The position numbers and the translations under genes were made by a program. Shown piece after piece: positions 24,897 through 33,798 of a stretch of 64,000 bases of DNA; position 1 is the first letter of the stretch; the number at the start of each line of letters is the position of its first letter. The stretch is from contig JAKEEU010000145.1 in assembly GCA_022616415.1 (NCBI GenBank), positions 1-64,000 on the forward strand. Reading direction: 5' to 3'. The DNA comes from Candidatus Zhuqueibacterota bacterium (lineage in GTDB: Bacteria; Zhuqueibacterota; Zhuqueibacteria; Zhuqueibacterales; Zhuqueibacteraceae). The notes below the pieces were generated by a model. It was not told the origin of the DNA. It worked only from the letters and a program-made list of their open reading frames with translations, and did no database searches.

Positions 24897-25829
24897 TTAA
24901 TGTAGTGGTTCTATAATAACGTTATTTGACATGAGAAAAATGCGGTTTAAATCAGCAAAGCCGGGCATGAAATCTTCGGCGTTGACGGCGCCAGCGGCAA
25001 TCGCGAAACGAATCAAATCTTCCGTTGCCATTTTGCGCAACCAGCCATAAAGGAAAGCCGCGACCATCGCGTCGCCACCGCCGAGCGTATTCACAACCTC
25101 GACTTTTGGCGGTGCGGCGAGATAACATTGGCCGTGCGCACAGACGCCGACTTCTCTCGAGCCGTCGGTCAGGAAAATCCACTGCGCGCCGGTCGCGGAC
25201 GACTCGCGAAGCATTTCTTTCATGCCGTGCGGCTCGCGAATGTCAATACCGAAGGTCTGTAGCACTTCATCGCGGTTGGGTTTGAGAAAATCCGGATGGG
25301 CTTCGAGGCCTTGCCGCAGCGGCTCTTTGTAGCTATCGAGAAACACCGGCACGTTGGCGGCTTTTGCCGATTCAATGAGGCGAAAATAGAGATCGTCAAA
25401 TCCTGCGCTCGGCAGGCTGCCGCACAAGGTCATAGCTCGACACCGCTGTAGCAGGCTTCGAACTTTTTCGACCAAAGCGCCGACTTCATTTTGGCTCAAT
25501 TCCGGGCCGGGCTCGAACACGGCGGTGTAATCTTCGCGCGCGTCATCGAAAACCGTAATGCCGACGCGGGTCAGGCCGGCCACTTCGACGAAGTCATGCG
25601 GGATGTTTTCATCATCGAGCAGCTTGCGCACTTGCGCGCCAGTGTAGCCGCCGAGAAAGCCCGTCGCCAGCGTTTGCTCTCCGAGCGCGAGCAGGGCGCG
25701 GGAGACGTTGATGCCTTTGCCGCTGCCGATGGTGACGGCGCGAGTGGCGCGGTGGGTGACACCGGGCGTGAAACTTTCCACCCACAGGGTTTTATCGAGC
25801 ATCGGGTTGGGGGTGACGGTGAGGATCAT
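24897..25829 (-). CDS. PfkB-family sugar kinase, 1-phosphofructokinase/tagatose-6-P kinase type
   Basis: A 310-residue ribokinase-fold enzyme. N-terminal ILTVTPNPMLDKT and the VTIGSGKGINVSRAL signature place it in the FruK/LacC branch. GGGDAMVAAFLYGW holds the catalytic aspartate, and MTLCGSLPSAGFDD and LKPNRDEVL are also typical. It would phosphorylate a sugar phosphate at the 1-position (fructose-1-P to fructose-1,6-bisphosphate or tagatose-6-P). No PTS gene is nearby, so the true substrate is open. The gene stands between the OmpA-like gene and the aminopeptidase, all on the minus strand. The gap upstream holds TTGCTCGTTGCTGG-type short repeats. Confidence 0.85.
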   Translation of the reverse strand: MILTVTPNPMLDKTLWVESFTPGVTHRATRAVTIGSGKGINVSRALLALGEQTLATGFLGGYTGAQVRKLLDDENIPHDFVEVAGLTRVGITVFDDAREDYTAVFEPGPELSQNEVGALVEKVRSLLQRCRAMTLCGSLPSAGFDDLYFRLIESAKAANVPVFLDSYKEPLRQGLEAHPDFLKPNRDEVLQTFGIDIREPHGMKEMLRESSATGAQWIFLTDGSREVGVCAHGQCYLAAPPKVEVVNTLGGGDAMVAAFLYGWLRKMATEDLIRFAIAAGAVNAEDFMPGFADLNRIFLMSNNVIIEPLH

Positions 25830-25912
25830 TCTGGTTGCTCGTTGCTGGTTGCTCGTCGCTTGTTGAAAATTTAAAATTGTAAATTTTCAATTTAAAACTT
25901 TCAATTTTTTAT

Positions 25913-27013
25913 TCAAACCACAGGCTTGCCATTTCGGTAAAACACCTCGCCGTCCACGGTAATCTCGCTTTCGGCCATGTCGCAGAGCATGTCCCAGTGC
26001 AGGCCGGAGTCGTTTTTGCCGCCGGTTTCGGGATAGCTCGCGCCGACGGCGAGGTGAATGGTGCCGCCGAGCTTTTCATCGAAGAGCATGTTCTTGGTGA
26101 AGCGTTGGATGTGATAGTTTGTGCCGATGCCCCACTCGCCCAAGTAGCGGCTGCCGGCGTCGGTGTTCAACAACGCGGTCAACGGCTCTTGTCCCTTGCT
26201 GGCTTTTTCTTTGACGATTTTGCCGTTTTCAAACCACAATTCGATGTCGGTCACTTCCTGCCCGTCGTAAATCGCCGGATACCGGAAGCGCACCCAGCCG
26301 TTGACCGAATGTTCGACCGGGCCGGTGAAAATTTCGCCGTCGGGGAAATTGTATTTGCCGGCGGATTCAATGAAAGTCCGGTTTTTGATTGACAGCTTCA
26401 GGTCAATATCAGCTCCTTTCAAAATGACGCGATCTTTGCCAACCAACCAAGCAATCAACTCGCGTTGACGTTGAAGCTCTTTTAGCCAAGCCGCGACCGG
26501 TTCGGGCTCATTCAACAAACCGGCGTCGTAGACAAACTCGCGATAATCCGCCAAACTCATTCCGGCTTCCTGTGCCATCGCGTGCGTCGGATAAACGGTG
26601 TAGCACCAACGCAGCTCGTTGCGGGCGGAGCGGTCCAAAAGTATTTTACTGACCGGCGCACGGGCTTTGCGAGTGCGTGCGAGACGGGCGGGATCGACGC
26701 CGCTGAGCGCGCGGGTGTTGTACTCGGCTTCGATGTATAAAATGGCGTCGAATGTTTCGATGGTCAATTGGTAAAGCGGCGAAACATAATCAAACTGTTC
26801 TTCCACTGCATGCTTGTAAAAACTTTCTTCGGCGCCGGGCAAGCTGTTGCTGATGACGACGTGCGCTCCGGCTTTGATGGCCTCGGCATACGCCGCCAAC
26901 GAGAGCTCTTCGGCGAGCGGGCTGGTGCGCAGCTCCATTTGTTGGCCGGGTTTGAGCTCGAGCGAATAATGGACGAGCACTTGCGCAAGTTTGGTTACAC
27001 GGGGGTCAGGCAT
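25913..27013 (-). CDS. Aminopeptidase, peptidase family M29
   Basis: Starting from the ATG at 27013 (MPDPRVTKLAQVLVHYSLELKPGQ) gives about 366 residues, the usual M29 length; an ATG 17 codons earlier gives an atypical tail. Family marks are the N-terminal GQQMELRTSP, GTNYHIQRFTKNMLFDEKLGGTIHLAVGASYPETGG with metal-binding Glu and His, and SGLHWDMLCDM with His and Asp. It would remove N-terminal residues from peptides in the cytoplasm using two metal ions. There is no signal peptide. Confidence 0.88.
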   Translation of the reverse strand: MPDPRVTKLAQVLVHYSLELKPGQQMELRTSPLAEELSLAAYAEAIKAGAHVVISNSLPGAEESFYKHAVEEQFDYVSPLYQLTIETFDAILYIEAEYNTRALSGVDPARLARTRKARAPVSKILLDRSARNELRWCYTVYPTHAMAQEAGMSLADYREFVYDAGLLNEPEPVAAWLKELQRQRELIAWLVGKDRVILKGADIDLKLSIKNRTFIESAGKYNFPDGEIFTGPVEHSVNGWVRFRYPAIYDGQEVTDIELWFENGKIVKEKASKGQEPLTALLNTDAGSRYLGEWGIGTNYHIQRFTKNMLFDEKLGGTIHLAVGASYPETGGKNDSGLHWDMLCDMAESEITVDGEVFYRNGKPVV

Positions 27014-27197
27014 GATGCGTTCCCGAAGTTTTACGAAATAAATTAAAGACGTTTCACTCTTCATCCGCTGCTGTTTCTGCCAAAGCCGGATACTGGCGTT
27101 CCCCCCAAACTTTGAGAATGGCAGTATTTTACTCAGAGACCCCCGCGTAAAAAATTGGCTGAGCTTGCCAACGGACTAATGATGAGCTCAATTTTTA

Positions 27198-27419
27198 TTA
27201 AGTGACTGCCAAAGCCGGTGAAATTTCGAAATTCACCTTGCGGAGCTCATTACCCAACAGTGACGAAGCTCCCAAAACTTCGAGTCCCGCCAGCTTTCCA
27301 TCAGGGCCGTAGTTGGCGATCAAATCTTCGGCCAATTCTCGCGCTTCCGCGGTGCCAGGCGCCAAAGGCCTAAGCTCGATGTACAACGCGTCTACAGCGA
27401 CGTCATAATATATTTTCAT
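27198..27419 (-). CDS. DUF2283 protein
   Basis: A 73-residue protein of the DUF2283 type: MKIYYDVAVDALYIELRP, then an acidic segment and GPDGKLAGLEVLGASS. This is the standard Y-D...D.L.I.L / .D..G...G.E.L pattern. It starts 11 bp after the DUF4258 gene in the same direction. The two families often occur as a pair and are suspected toxin-antitoxin-like modules, with DUF2283 as the likely antitoxin side. That role is inference. Confidence 0.8.
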   Translation of the reverse strand: MKIYYDVAVDALYIELRPLAPGTAEARELAEDLIANYGPDGKLAGLEVLGASSLLGNELRKVNFEISPALAVT

Positions 27420-27430
27420 GGCTGCCTCTG

Positions 27431-27706
27431 CTAATTGTGATAATAAACGATTACCGTAACTACTTCGATTTTATCTTGTTCTTGAACAAAGATGGCATCC
27501 ACCGTCTTCCAACGATAAAACTTCTGATTCACCGGTGATATGTCATTAAAATCGCCCAGATATTGCGCGTGAATCCTGCCTTTTTTAGCAGGTTGCCAGA
27601 CGCCGGTTTGAATGGCAAGCATAACTTCGTTTTCTTTTGCGCCTCGCAGAATCATTTGCCGCCTGGCATGCTGTGAAATGATAATTGGCTTGATCATCAC
27701 GTCCAC
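27431..27706 (-). CDS. DUF4258 protein (probable toxin-like partner)
   Basis: A 91-residue protein: IIISQHARRQMILRGAKENEVMLAIQTG, then RWKTVDAIFVQEQDKIEVVTVIVYY. The SxHA..rm..R.i....V..ai pattern is DUF4258, related to BECR-fold ribonuclease toxins such as RelE/BrnT-like proteins. It starts at ATG 27706 or at the third internal Met (27697). It precedes DUF2283 by 11 bp. A toxin role is plausible from fold relation and pairing only. Confidence 0.75.
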   Translation of the reverse strand: MDVMIKPIIISQHARRQMILRGAKENEVMLAIQTGVWQPAKKGRIHAQYLGDFNDISPVNQKFYRWKTVDAIFVQEQDKIEVVTVIVYYHN

Positions 27707-27825
27707 CAGTCTCTCTTCTCATCATCTTCTGCTTTATTAATATAGGACTATCCACTAAAAACGCAAATCTATTTTCTTCGCTCAAATCACTCTTCTTCCG
27801 CTTCTGCTTCAGCCAGAGCCGGATA

Positions 27826-30482
27826 CTAACGTTTTGCCCATACACTGAGAATGGCGGCTAATGCTTTTGCTTTATCAGCATTGGTGACGTTCGACCTAGC
27901 AGTGGTGCGCGCTTCTTGCCACTTTCCCATTTTCGCCATAGAAACCACGAGAGTGTGTGTGGTTAGAGTGTTAAAAAGCTCGATAGGGATTCTGTGTTGA
28001 GCCTGCTCGAAAATATGCTGGGCTTGCTCGAAAAACTTAGCATCCCAAGTTTTTTCAGCTATTTTCACAACAGATTTATAAATCGCGATGTATGCTAAAG
28101 TTTTGTCATTGCGTATGGTTGCTAAATTATCAGGTCTAATTATGAAATTCTCATTCATTGAATCAGCGATTTGGCATGCGTGTCCTAAAAATGCAATTGC
28201 TTGATCCTTTTCATCGATTTGCGCTGCAGACGTAGCAATTGCGCTTAGTGCAAAAACTTTGGAGTAGTCATGAGTTATTGCCTCCGCGATCTGACAGGCT
28301 TGTTTTAGAAGCTCGTTAGCTTTATCACTTTTTCCCATCTTTGCAACAGCCACAGCAATCTCGCTTATGGCGAAAGCTTTTTGGGATGTATCAGTTATTG
28401 TCTCGACGATCTGACAGGCTTGCTCTAAAAACGCAATTATTTTATCTGTTTCGTCCAACTTCCTTTCAGACGTAGCGACCGCTCGATGCAAGGTGGCTTT
28501 GTTGGAATTAGAATCAGTTATTACCTTAAAATTCTGATGCGTGTGCGTTAAAAACTCCATCGCTTTATCCATTTCACCCCTCTTCGCCGCAGATCCAGCC
28601 ACTGCAATCAGGACGAAAGTTTTGTCATTACCAGCAGTTATTGCATCGGTGCTTTGACGGGCTTGCTCAAGATCACCAACTTCAGCAAAGGCTGTGGCAA
28701 CCTCGCACAAAACATCGGGATCACTAATTGTTTTGCTTAAACTTATAAGCTCCATTTTGACCTGATATATCTGCCCCCACGGGCTTTGCCACCACGCCCC
28801 AAAAGCGAACAGCAAAATCATGGGGACAATAACGAGACCGGCAAGGCGCTGCAGCCGGTGCTGGCTTTGTTTCAGCAGCTCTTCTTTCTGGCTTTGGCGT
28901 GTTCCCCAAACCAAATAGGGCTTTTGTTTTTTAATGCGCTGCAATTCTCGCCAGTCTAACAAATAGCGGGAGGCGCGCTCATTGCCCAACCATTCATTGA
29001 CGCGGCGTTCCAGAAGTTGATTGGCTTGATCCGCCTGCGAGAATACTTGGCCGGCCATACGGCGTACCGCTGGAATCAAACGCTCGTGGGCCAATTCGTA
29101 ACCAACTTGGCCGTTGCGTTGGGCCGGCGTAATCAGGCGCAAGTTGCTTTGCGCCAACCACGCGACACTCTCGGACATTTCCTCCAGCGCCACCGTGCCG
29201 GCCAACTTTTCCCGAATCTGCATCAAGCTCAAGACGCCAGCGCGTACATTGTTTTCCAAGTCAATCAGAGCGAGCAACACTTTTAACGCGGCTTGGCGCC
29301 GGGTTTCGGGCGTCATCGCCACCAGGGCGCGGGCGAGAAAGTTTTCCAACAATCCTTCGATGCCGCCCATTTTTTGAAAGGCGGTTTTATTGAATCCGCC
29401 TTTGGCCTCGGTTTTTTGTCCATGAATCACCCAGGCCAAAATTTGAATATCAACCGGCGAGATCAAGCCATCGTCGCGCTGGGCCAGCTCTTGTTTGGTC
29501 ATCTCCTCCACAAAGCTGCGGTCGAAATTCAAATCCGCGACCTCGGCAATCACCTGAAAAATGGCAGTCGCTTGTGACGGCGTGAATTTTTGCAGTTCAA
29601 ACGTGTCTTGCGGGCCAAGGCTGTAGCCCATGGTCTTTTGCAGCTCGTCCATGCGATAATAAAAGTCGCTGCGCAGGCTGAACAAAATCTTGGCGGGCAC
29701 GTTCCGTCCATTTTTATACCATTGCGCCAACGCGGCGATGAATGGCTGGTGCTGCTTCTGCCGGGGATGATGCACAAAAAATTGTTCGAATTGATCAAAG
29801 AACAGCACGAGCGTTTTATTCTGCACTTGGCCGGCTTTTTCCAGCAACGCGGTCAAGTCGGTCGGCACTATCGCTTCGGCAGAGAAGCGGATTTGCTCTT
29901 TGAGCGCTGCCGAATGGAATCAAAAGGATCGAGGTCGGTGAATTTCACATAAACGCCCTGATGGCTGGCGCTGTGCTGTGGAAGCATCGGCCATAAGCCG
30001 GCTTGCAAAAACGAGGTTTTGCCGCAGCCGGATTCGCCAAAGAGAATGCCGAGACGAAAATCGCGGTCGGTGATGGCATTGAGACAGTCGGCCAGCATGT
30101 CTTCGCGCTGCAAATACCGAAAGATCTCGGCATCCTCAAAGCCAAACGGCCGCAAGCCTTTGATGGCGCTGCGCTCACCGGGATCGAATACCGCCGGAGC
30201 TTTTTTCGATTTGATACGAATGGCAACGATTAGCGCGGCTAGGAAGATCAACCCAACCACCGGCCAGAAATAGAGGGGATAATTTTCCGGCAACGTCGCG
30301 GTTGTGAAAAATTTCAAAATAAATGGAAACGAGGCAGGATTAAAAACGACAAAGATGAGCGCATCAATGAGCAACAGCTTTTTAACCCAATTTTTGCCGT
30401 GCCAAATTTCCGCCAGCCACTCCACAGAAGCGGAGGCTTTTTCAGTGGCGTCTTTTATGGAATCAAGGGAAGGCTCAGCCAT
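27826..30482 (-). pseudogene. Membrane STAND NTPase (nSTAND1-like) with TPR-like repeats, interrupted by a frameshift
   Basis: Frame one (30482 to 29868, 204 aa) holds a membrane region (residues about 37-90), GLRPFGFEDAEIF and Walker A GESGCGKTS (149-157), then runs out of frame after LDPFDSIR. Frame two continues seamlessly if read from ALKEQIRFSAEAIV, through Walker B LVLFFDQFEQFF, the ATPase helical part, a further membrane helix (AGLVIVPMILLFAFGAW) and a C-terminal set of about 40-residue repeats with DKAxELLxQACQIAxxI. A single base lost near 29920 explains the break. The gene may be dead, or be made as two chains from the GTG at 29868, or reflect a base-call error. The architecture parallels the NACHT-FGE protein and suggests a signalling or defence sensor. 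Confidence 0.75.
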
Positions 30483-30539
30483 TTTTTATCTAAATTGTGC
30501 AATGGCGAAATGAAAGACCTCAAAGCGGTCAATCTTCTC

Positions 30540-30862
30540 TCACGCTGCAAGCAACTCATTGATCCTGACAGCTACATCCTGTTGGCATTGTTTCTGGAAC
30601 AAATCAATAACGATCTGCGTGCCAGGCTGGTATTCATACACATGACCAAAGGTGCCGCTTCAACATAACCCAAAAACATGCTCAGCAATATCTTGCTGGC
30701 GAACTTGAGATTTGCCTGGGTTAACGCCGGATCACTACAGGAACCATAGAACACGTAGCTCCCGTCAGGTATTTGTTCGGCCAAATCTGGTTTGCCAAGC
30801 TCATAAATCAGAAAATCAGCCAGCCGGTCGAGATTTTTTTTCGGTAAGATTGGTTTATTCAT
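30540..30862 (-). pseudogene. Short DUF5647-like gene with a frameshift near its 3' end
   Basis: The first frame reads KKNLDRLADFLIYELGKPDLAEQIPDGSYVF then NLKFASKILLSMFLGYVEAAPLVM, which resembles DUF5647 (an EIPDGA.V.F core). It then falls into Arg/Ser/Asn-rich nonsense to 30572. A second frame starting in the same codons gives YEYQPGTQIVIDLFQKQCQQDVAVRINELLAA and a stop at 30540. One indel around 30640 would join them. Function unknown. Confidence 0.55.
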
Positions 30863-30965
30863 TCACTTGCATAATATTCAGTGCGTTTCTCTTTATTGAG
30901 ACAAATGATTGATTTGAAATGCAAGAGAAAACTTCATATCATAGTAATGGGTCAGTTACAGGTGA

Positions 30966-31007
30966 GTAGCACAGACATCTTGTCTGCAGTCTGGAAGACT
31001 GCGCTAC
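30966..31007. repeat. Compound palindrome of the CAGAC/GTCTG family
   Basis: GTAGC, then ACAGACATCTTGTCTG, then CAGTCTGGAAGACTG, then CGCTAC: two palindromes nested in outer GTAGC/GCTAC arms. The rest of the 323-bp gap (30863-31185) holds TAATGGGTCAGTTA (shared with 3135), AT-rich sequence and the presumed promoter of the next gene. Confidence 0.7.
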
Positions 31008-31185
31008 GTTTTTCCACCAATAAGTGAGGCATTACACTAAATTACAAAAACCACTTGACTTTGCCATAAAGATTTAGTAAAGTATAGCAATTCAGGAATA
31101 TGGCCCTGATGATCGCGCCAAAGTTCAAGGCATGTTTTATTGTGAGTTTATTTACGAAACCCCAATCATCGCCGCGAGGTTGATC

Positions 31186-31695
31186 ATGCGTCAAAGAATG
31201 TTTGCTTTGATTGCCGCCGTTCTCGTATTAGTGCCGGTGCTGGCTTTCGGCCAATTGAAAGAACAACTGAAGCCGCAGCCCTTCTCGCAGCTTTTGACCG
31301 GGCCGCAGGGACTCATTGGCCTGCTCGGCCTCGACCCCAGCCGGTTCTCCATGCAGCACAGCTATTCGGTTTCTTATTTGTCCGCGGGCGGACATGGCTT
31401 CAGCCAGGGGCTTTATCTCAACACCATGTCGTATCGTTTTTCCGATCCGCTGCAGGTTTCATTGCAGTGGGGCGTTATGAATCAACCCTTCGGCAGTTTC
31501 GGCGTTCCCAGCCTTTACCAGAACGGCCTTTTCCTCTCCGGGGCGAGCGTGGAATATAAACCGAGCCGCAATCTTTCCATCGGCTTGCAATACAACAATA
31601 TCCCGGGAGGGAGGCTGTACTCGCCATATCGCAGCTATCTTTATGATCCCACCCTGCGGCAGCTGACGCCGAGCGAAGACAAGGAAGATCGCTAA
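31186..31695 (+). CDS. Exported hypothetical protein, 169 aa
   Basis: The ATG at 31186 follows GCGAGGT and opens a clear signal peptide (MRQRMFALIAAVLVLVPVLAFG). The mature part is rich in amphipathic beta-like stretches (FSMQHSYSVSYLSAGG, YLNTMSYRFSDPLQVSLQWGV, ASVEYKPSRNLSIGLQY), as in small outer-membrane or periplasmic beta proteins. No named domain. An earlier start at 31132 would lie before the signal peptide and is rejected. It precedes the LytR_C gene by 41 bp and the waaA gene, so it is an envelope-associated unit. Confidence 0.7.
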   Translation: MRQRMFALIAAVLVLVPVLAFGQLKEQLKPQPFSQLLTGPQGLIGLLGLDPSRFSMQHSYSVSYLSAGGHGFSQGLYLNTMSYRFSDPLQVSLQWGVMNQPFGSFGVPSLYQNGLFLSGASVEYKPSRNLSIGLQYNNIPGGRLYSPYRSYLYDPTLRQLTPSEDKEDR

Positions 31696-31736
31696 TCGTT
31701 TTTTTCAAAATCGCAACTCAGGAAGGAGAGAGGTTC

Positions 31737-32300
31737 GTGAAACGCCGTCAAATGGCCACGCCGTCTCGCGCCAAAGCGAGCAATCGGCCAATTCAGCCAA
31801 ATCGGATGGCAAAAGCCGGCAAAGCTGCCGCGGCAAAAGCGCCGTTCGATCTGCGTCGCAGCATTTTTAGCCTGGCGCTGTGGGGATTGGGCATCGTCAA
31901 CGTTTTGCTCATTGCTTCTTCCGTTCGCAACCATTTTGCGACCGGCAACGAGCATGCGATCAGCTCGGATACTGCCGTCATCGCCGAGCCGAATGCCGCG
32001 ATCAAAATCGAAGTTTTGAACGGCTGCGGCGCCGACGGCTTGGCGCGCAAATTTGCCGATTTCCTGAAAGGGCAGGGTTTCGATCCGGTCAACGTCTCCA
32101 ACTTCGAGCGCAGCGATATCCCCCGCACGATGGTTATCGACCGCACCTCCAACGCTTCCGTCAACGGCCAAAAAGTCGCCCGCGCTTTGGGGCTATCCGA
32201 GGATTATGTTTCTTATCTCGCCAGCCCGGAGCGCATGGTCGCCGTGAGCGTGATCATCGGCTTGGATTATAAATCCATTCAATTCGCCCCCAACAAATAA
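31737..32300 (+). CDS. LytR_C domain protein
   Basis: A 187-residue protein starting at a GTG behind AAGGAGAGAGG. A basic cytoplasmic N-terminus and one membrane helix (IFSLALWGLGIVNVLLIASSV) are followed by the LytR_C domain: IKIEVLNGCGADGLARKFADFLKGQGFDPV, then VIDRTSN and ARALGLS. This domain usually follows the LytR-CpsA-Psr catalytic domain or stands alone in the envelope; its ligand is unknown. It shares orientation with the exported protein upstream and ends at a terminator. Confidence 0.8.
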   Translation: MKRRQMATPSRAKASNRPIQPNRMAKAGKAAAAKAPFDLRRSIFSLALWGLGIVNVLLIASSVRNHFATGNEHAISSDTAVIAEPNAAIKIEVLNGCGADGLARKFADFLKGQGFDPVNVSNFERSDIPRTMVIDRTSNASVNGQKVARALGLSEDYVSYLASPERMVAVSVIIGLDYKSIQFAPNK

Positions 32301-32340
32301 CCCCGATTTTCCACTAACAAAAAGATAATCGGGGTTTGTT
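32299..32340 (+). terminator. Terminator after the LytR_C gene
   Basis: AACCCCGATT and AATCGGGGTT arms around an 18-base loop, followed by TGTTTT. It sits directly before the waaA start. Confidence 0.85.
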
Positions 32341-32342
32341 TT

Positions 32343-33779
32343 ATGTCATCTCGCCTTACTCCCCTTTTTTGGCGATTGGTATACAATCTCGTCGCCGTCC
32401 CTTTACTATTTTTTGGTTTTCATCTTGCCGCTCTGCTTTCCCGTTTTGGCATTCGCCGCTTCGATAAAGTTCGCTCCGGCGTGGATGGCCGCAAAATGCT
32501 CTTTGCGGATTTGACGGCGCAACTGCAAAAGGTGAAAAGCACCGGGCCGCGATTTTGGATTCACGCCGCGTCGATGGGCGAGTACGAGCAGGCAAGGCCG
32601 TTGCTGCAGGAGATCAGGCAACGCTTTCCAACTGCGGTGCGGGTGCTGACGTTTTTCTCTCCCAGCGCTTACGCCAACATCAATCGCGCGAATATTCCAG
32701 CCGAAGCGGTGAGTTACCTGCCGTTCGATAGCGTGCGCAGCGCCCGGCGCTTTTTGCGTCTGGTGAATCCACATGCGGCGCTCGTCATTCGCCACGATTT
32801 TTGGCCGAATCATCTTTGGGAAGCCAAACGCCGTGGCGTGACACTCGTGCTCGCCGATGCCAGTGTCAGCGCCAACGCGCGCTCATGGCGGCACAAGCCA
32901 CTCGTGCGCCATTTCAATCGCGCCGTGCTTGAAGCTTTTGATGCGATCTGCGCCGTTTCTGCCGAGGCCTCGAAAAGTCTGCAAGATTTGTTGTGTTATC
33001 CCGAGCGCCTCGCCGTCACCGGCGACACCCGATACGATCAAGTGCTGTTTCGCACGCAGTCGAAGAAAATTGAAACCGTGTTGCCGGAAGAGTGGCGGGA
33101 TGGCTCGATGCTGTTCGTGGCAGGCAGCACTTGGCCTTCGGACGAGGAAGTTGTGTTGCTGGCATTCGTCGCCGCGCGGAATCAATTGCCAGAGTTGCGC
33201 ATGATTATTGTGCCGCACGAGCCAACGCCGGAGTCTCTGGAGCAGTTGGAAAAGCGGTTGGCAGAATTTGATCTTGGCGCTGTGCGTCTTTCACAACTCA
33301 CAGCAGAGAGGGAGATGGGGAGAGAGGGTGAGAGGGAGAATTCGCATCGTATCACCTACTCACCCACTCACCCACTCACCCACTCTCCTGCTCTTCCGCT
33401 CTCCCCTTCTGTCTTGCTCGTCGACCGCATCGGCATTCTCGCGATTCTTTATAGCGCCGGCCAAGTGGCGTTCGTCGGAGGAAGTTTCGGGCCGGGCGTA
33501 CACAGCGTGCTCGAAGCGGCGGTACATGGCGTGCCGGTTTTGGTGGGGCCGCGTTTTCGCAACTCACCGGAGGCTGTCGAGTTGGCCGCAAATAATTTAT
33601 TAGCTTCGGTTGCCAATGCGGATGAATGTCAGCAAAAGCTGCTCGAGCTTTTTCAAAATTCGGCGCTGCGGCAGGAAAAAGGTGCGCGCCATCGGGAATT
33701 TGTTCTGGCGCGTTGCGGGGCCTCGGCGAGGGTGATTGACCTCCTGGCGCGACATCTGCAGAGTATGTTACAACCATAA
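32343..33779 (+). CDS. waaA: 3-deoxy-D-manno-octulosonic acid (Kdo) transferase
   Basis: A 478-residue GT30 enzyme that adds Kdo to lipid A precursor at the inner membrane. It has the N-terminal membrane helix (LVYNLVAVPLLFFGFHLAALLS), FWIHAASMGEYEQARPLL with the catalytic Glu, a Rossmann C-half with FVAGSTWPSDEEVVL, MIIVPHEPTPESL and FVGGSFGPGVHSVLEAAVHGVPVLVGP for CMP-Kdo. Between the two (residues about 320-356) there is a low-complexity insert (EREMGREGERENSH, then THPLTHSP) encoded by a GA-rich/CT-rich repeat. It is in frame and lies in a linker, so activity may be kept. Its presence supports an LPS-bearing outer membrane. Confidence 0.9.
   Translation: MSSRLTPLFWRLVYNLVAVPLLFFGFHLAALLSRFGIRRFDKVRSGVDGRKMLFADLTAQLQKVKSTGPRFWIHAASMGEYEQARPLLQEIRQRFPTAVRVLTFFSPSAYANINRANIPAEAVSYLPFDSVRSARRFLRLVNPHAALVIRHDFWPNHLWEAKRRGVTLVLADASVSANARSWRHKPLVRHFNRAVLEAFDAICAVSAEASKSLQDLLCYPERLAVTGDTRYDQVLFRTQSKKIETVLPEEWRDGSMLFVAGSTWPSDEEVVLLAFVAARNQLPELRMIIVPHEPTPESLEQLEKRLAEFDLGAVRLSQLTAEREMGREGERENSHRITYSPTHPLTHSPALPLSPSVLLVDRIGILAILYSAGQVAFVGGSFGPGVHSVLEAAVHGVPVLVGPRFRNSPEAVELAANNLLASVANADECQQKLLELFQNSALRQEKGARHREFVLARCGASARVIDLLARHLQSMLQP
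33303..33411. repeat. GA-rich/CT-rich imperfect hairpin inserted in waaA
   Basis: GAGAGGGAGATGGGGAGAG and GTGAGAGGGAG face a run of CACCCACTCACCCACTC-type repeats and CTCTCC. The stretch is an in-frame insertion in the coding sequence and resembles the purine hairpins at 15826 and 50118. Confidence 0.7.
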
Positions 33780-33798
33780 ACCAGCTACAAGCAGCCAG

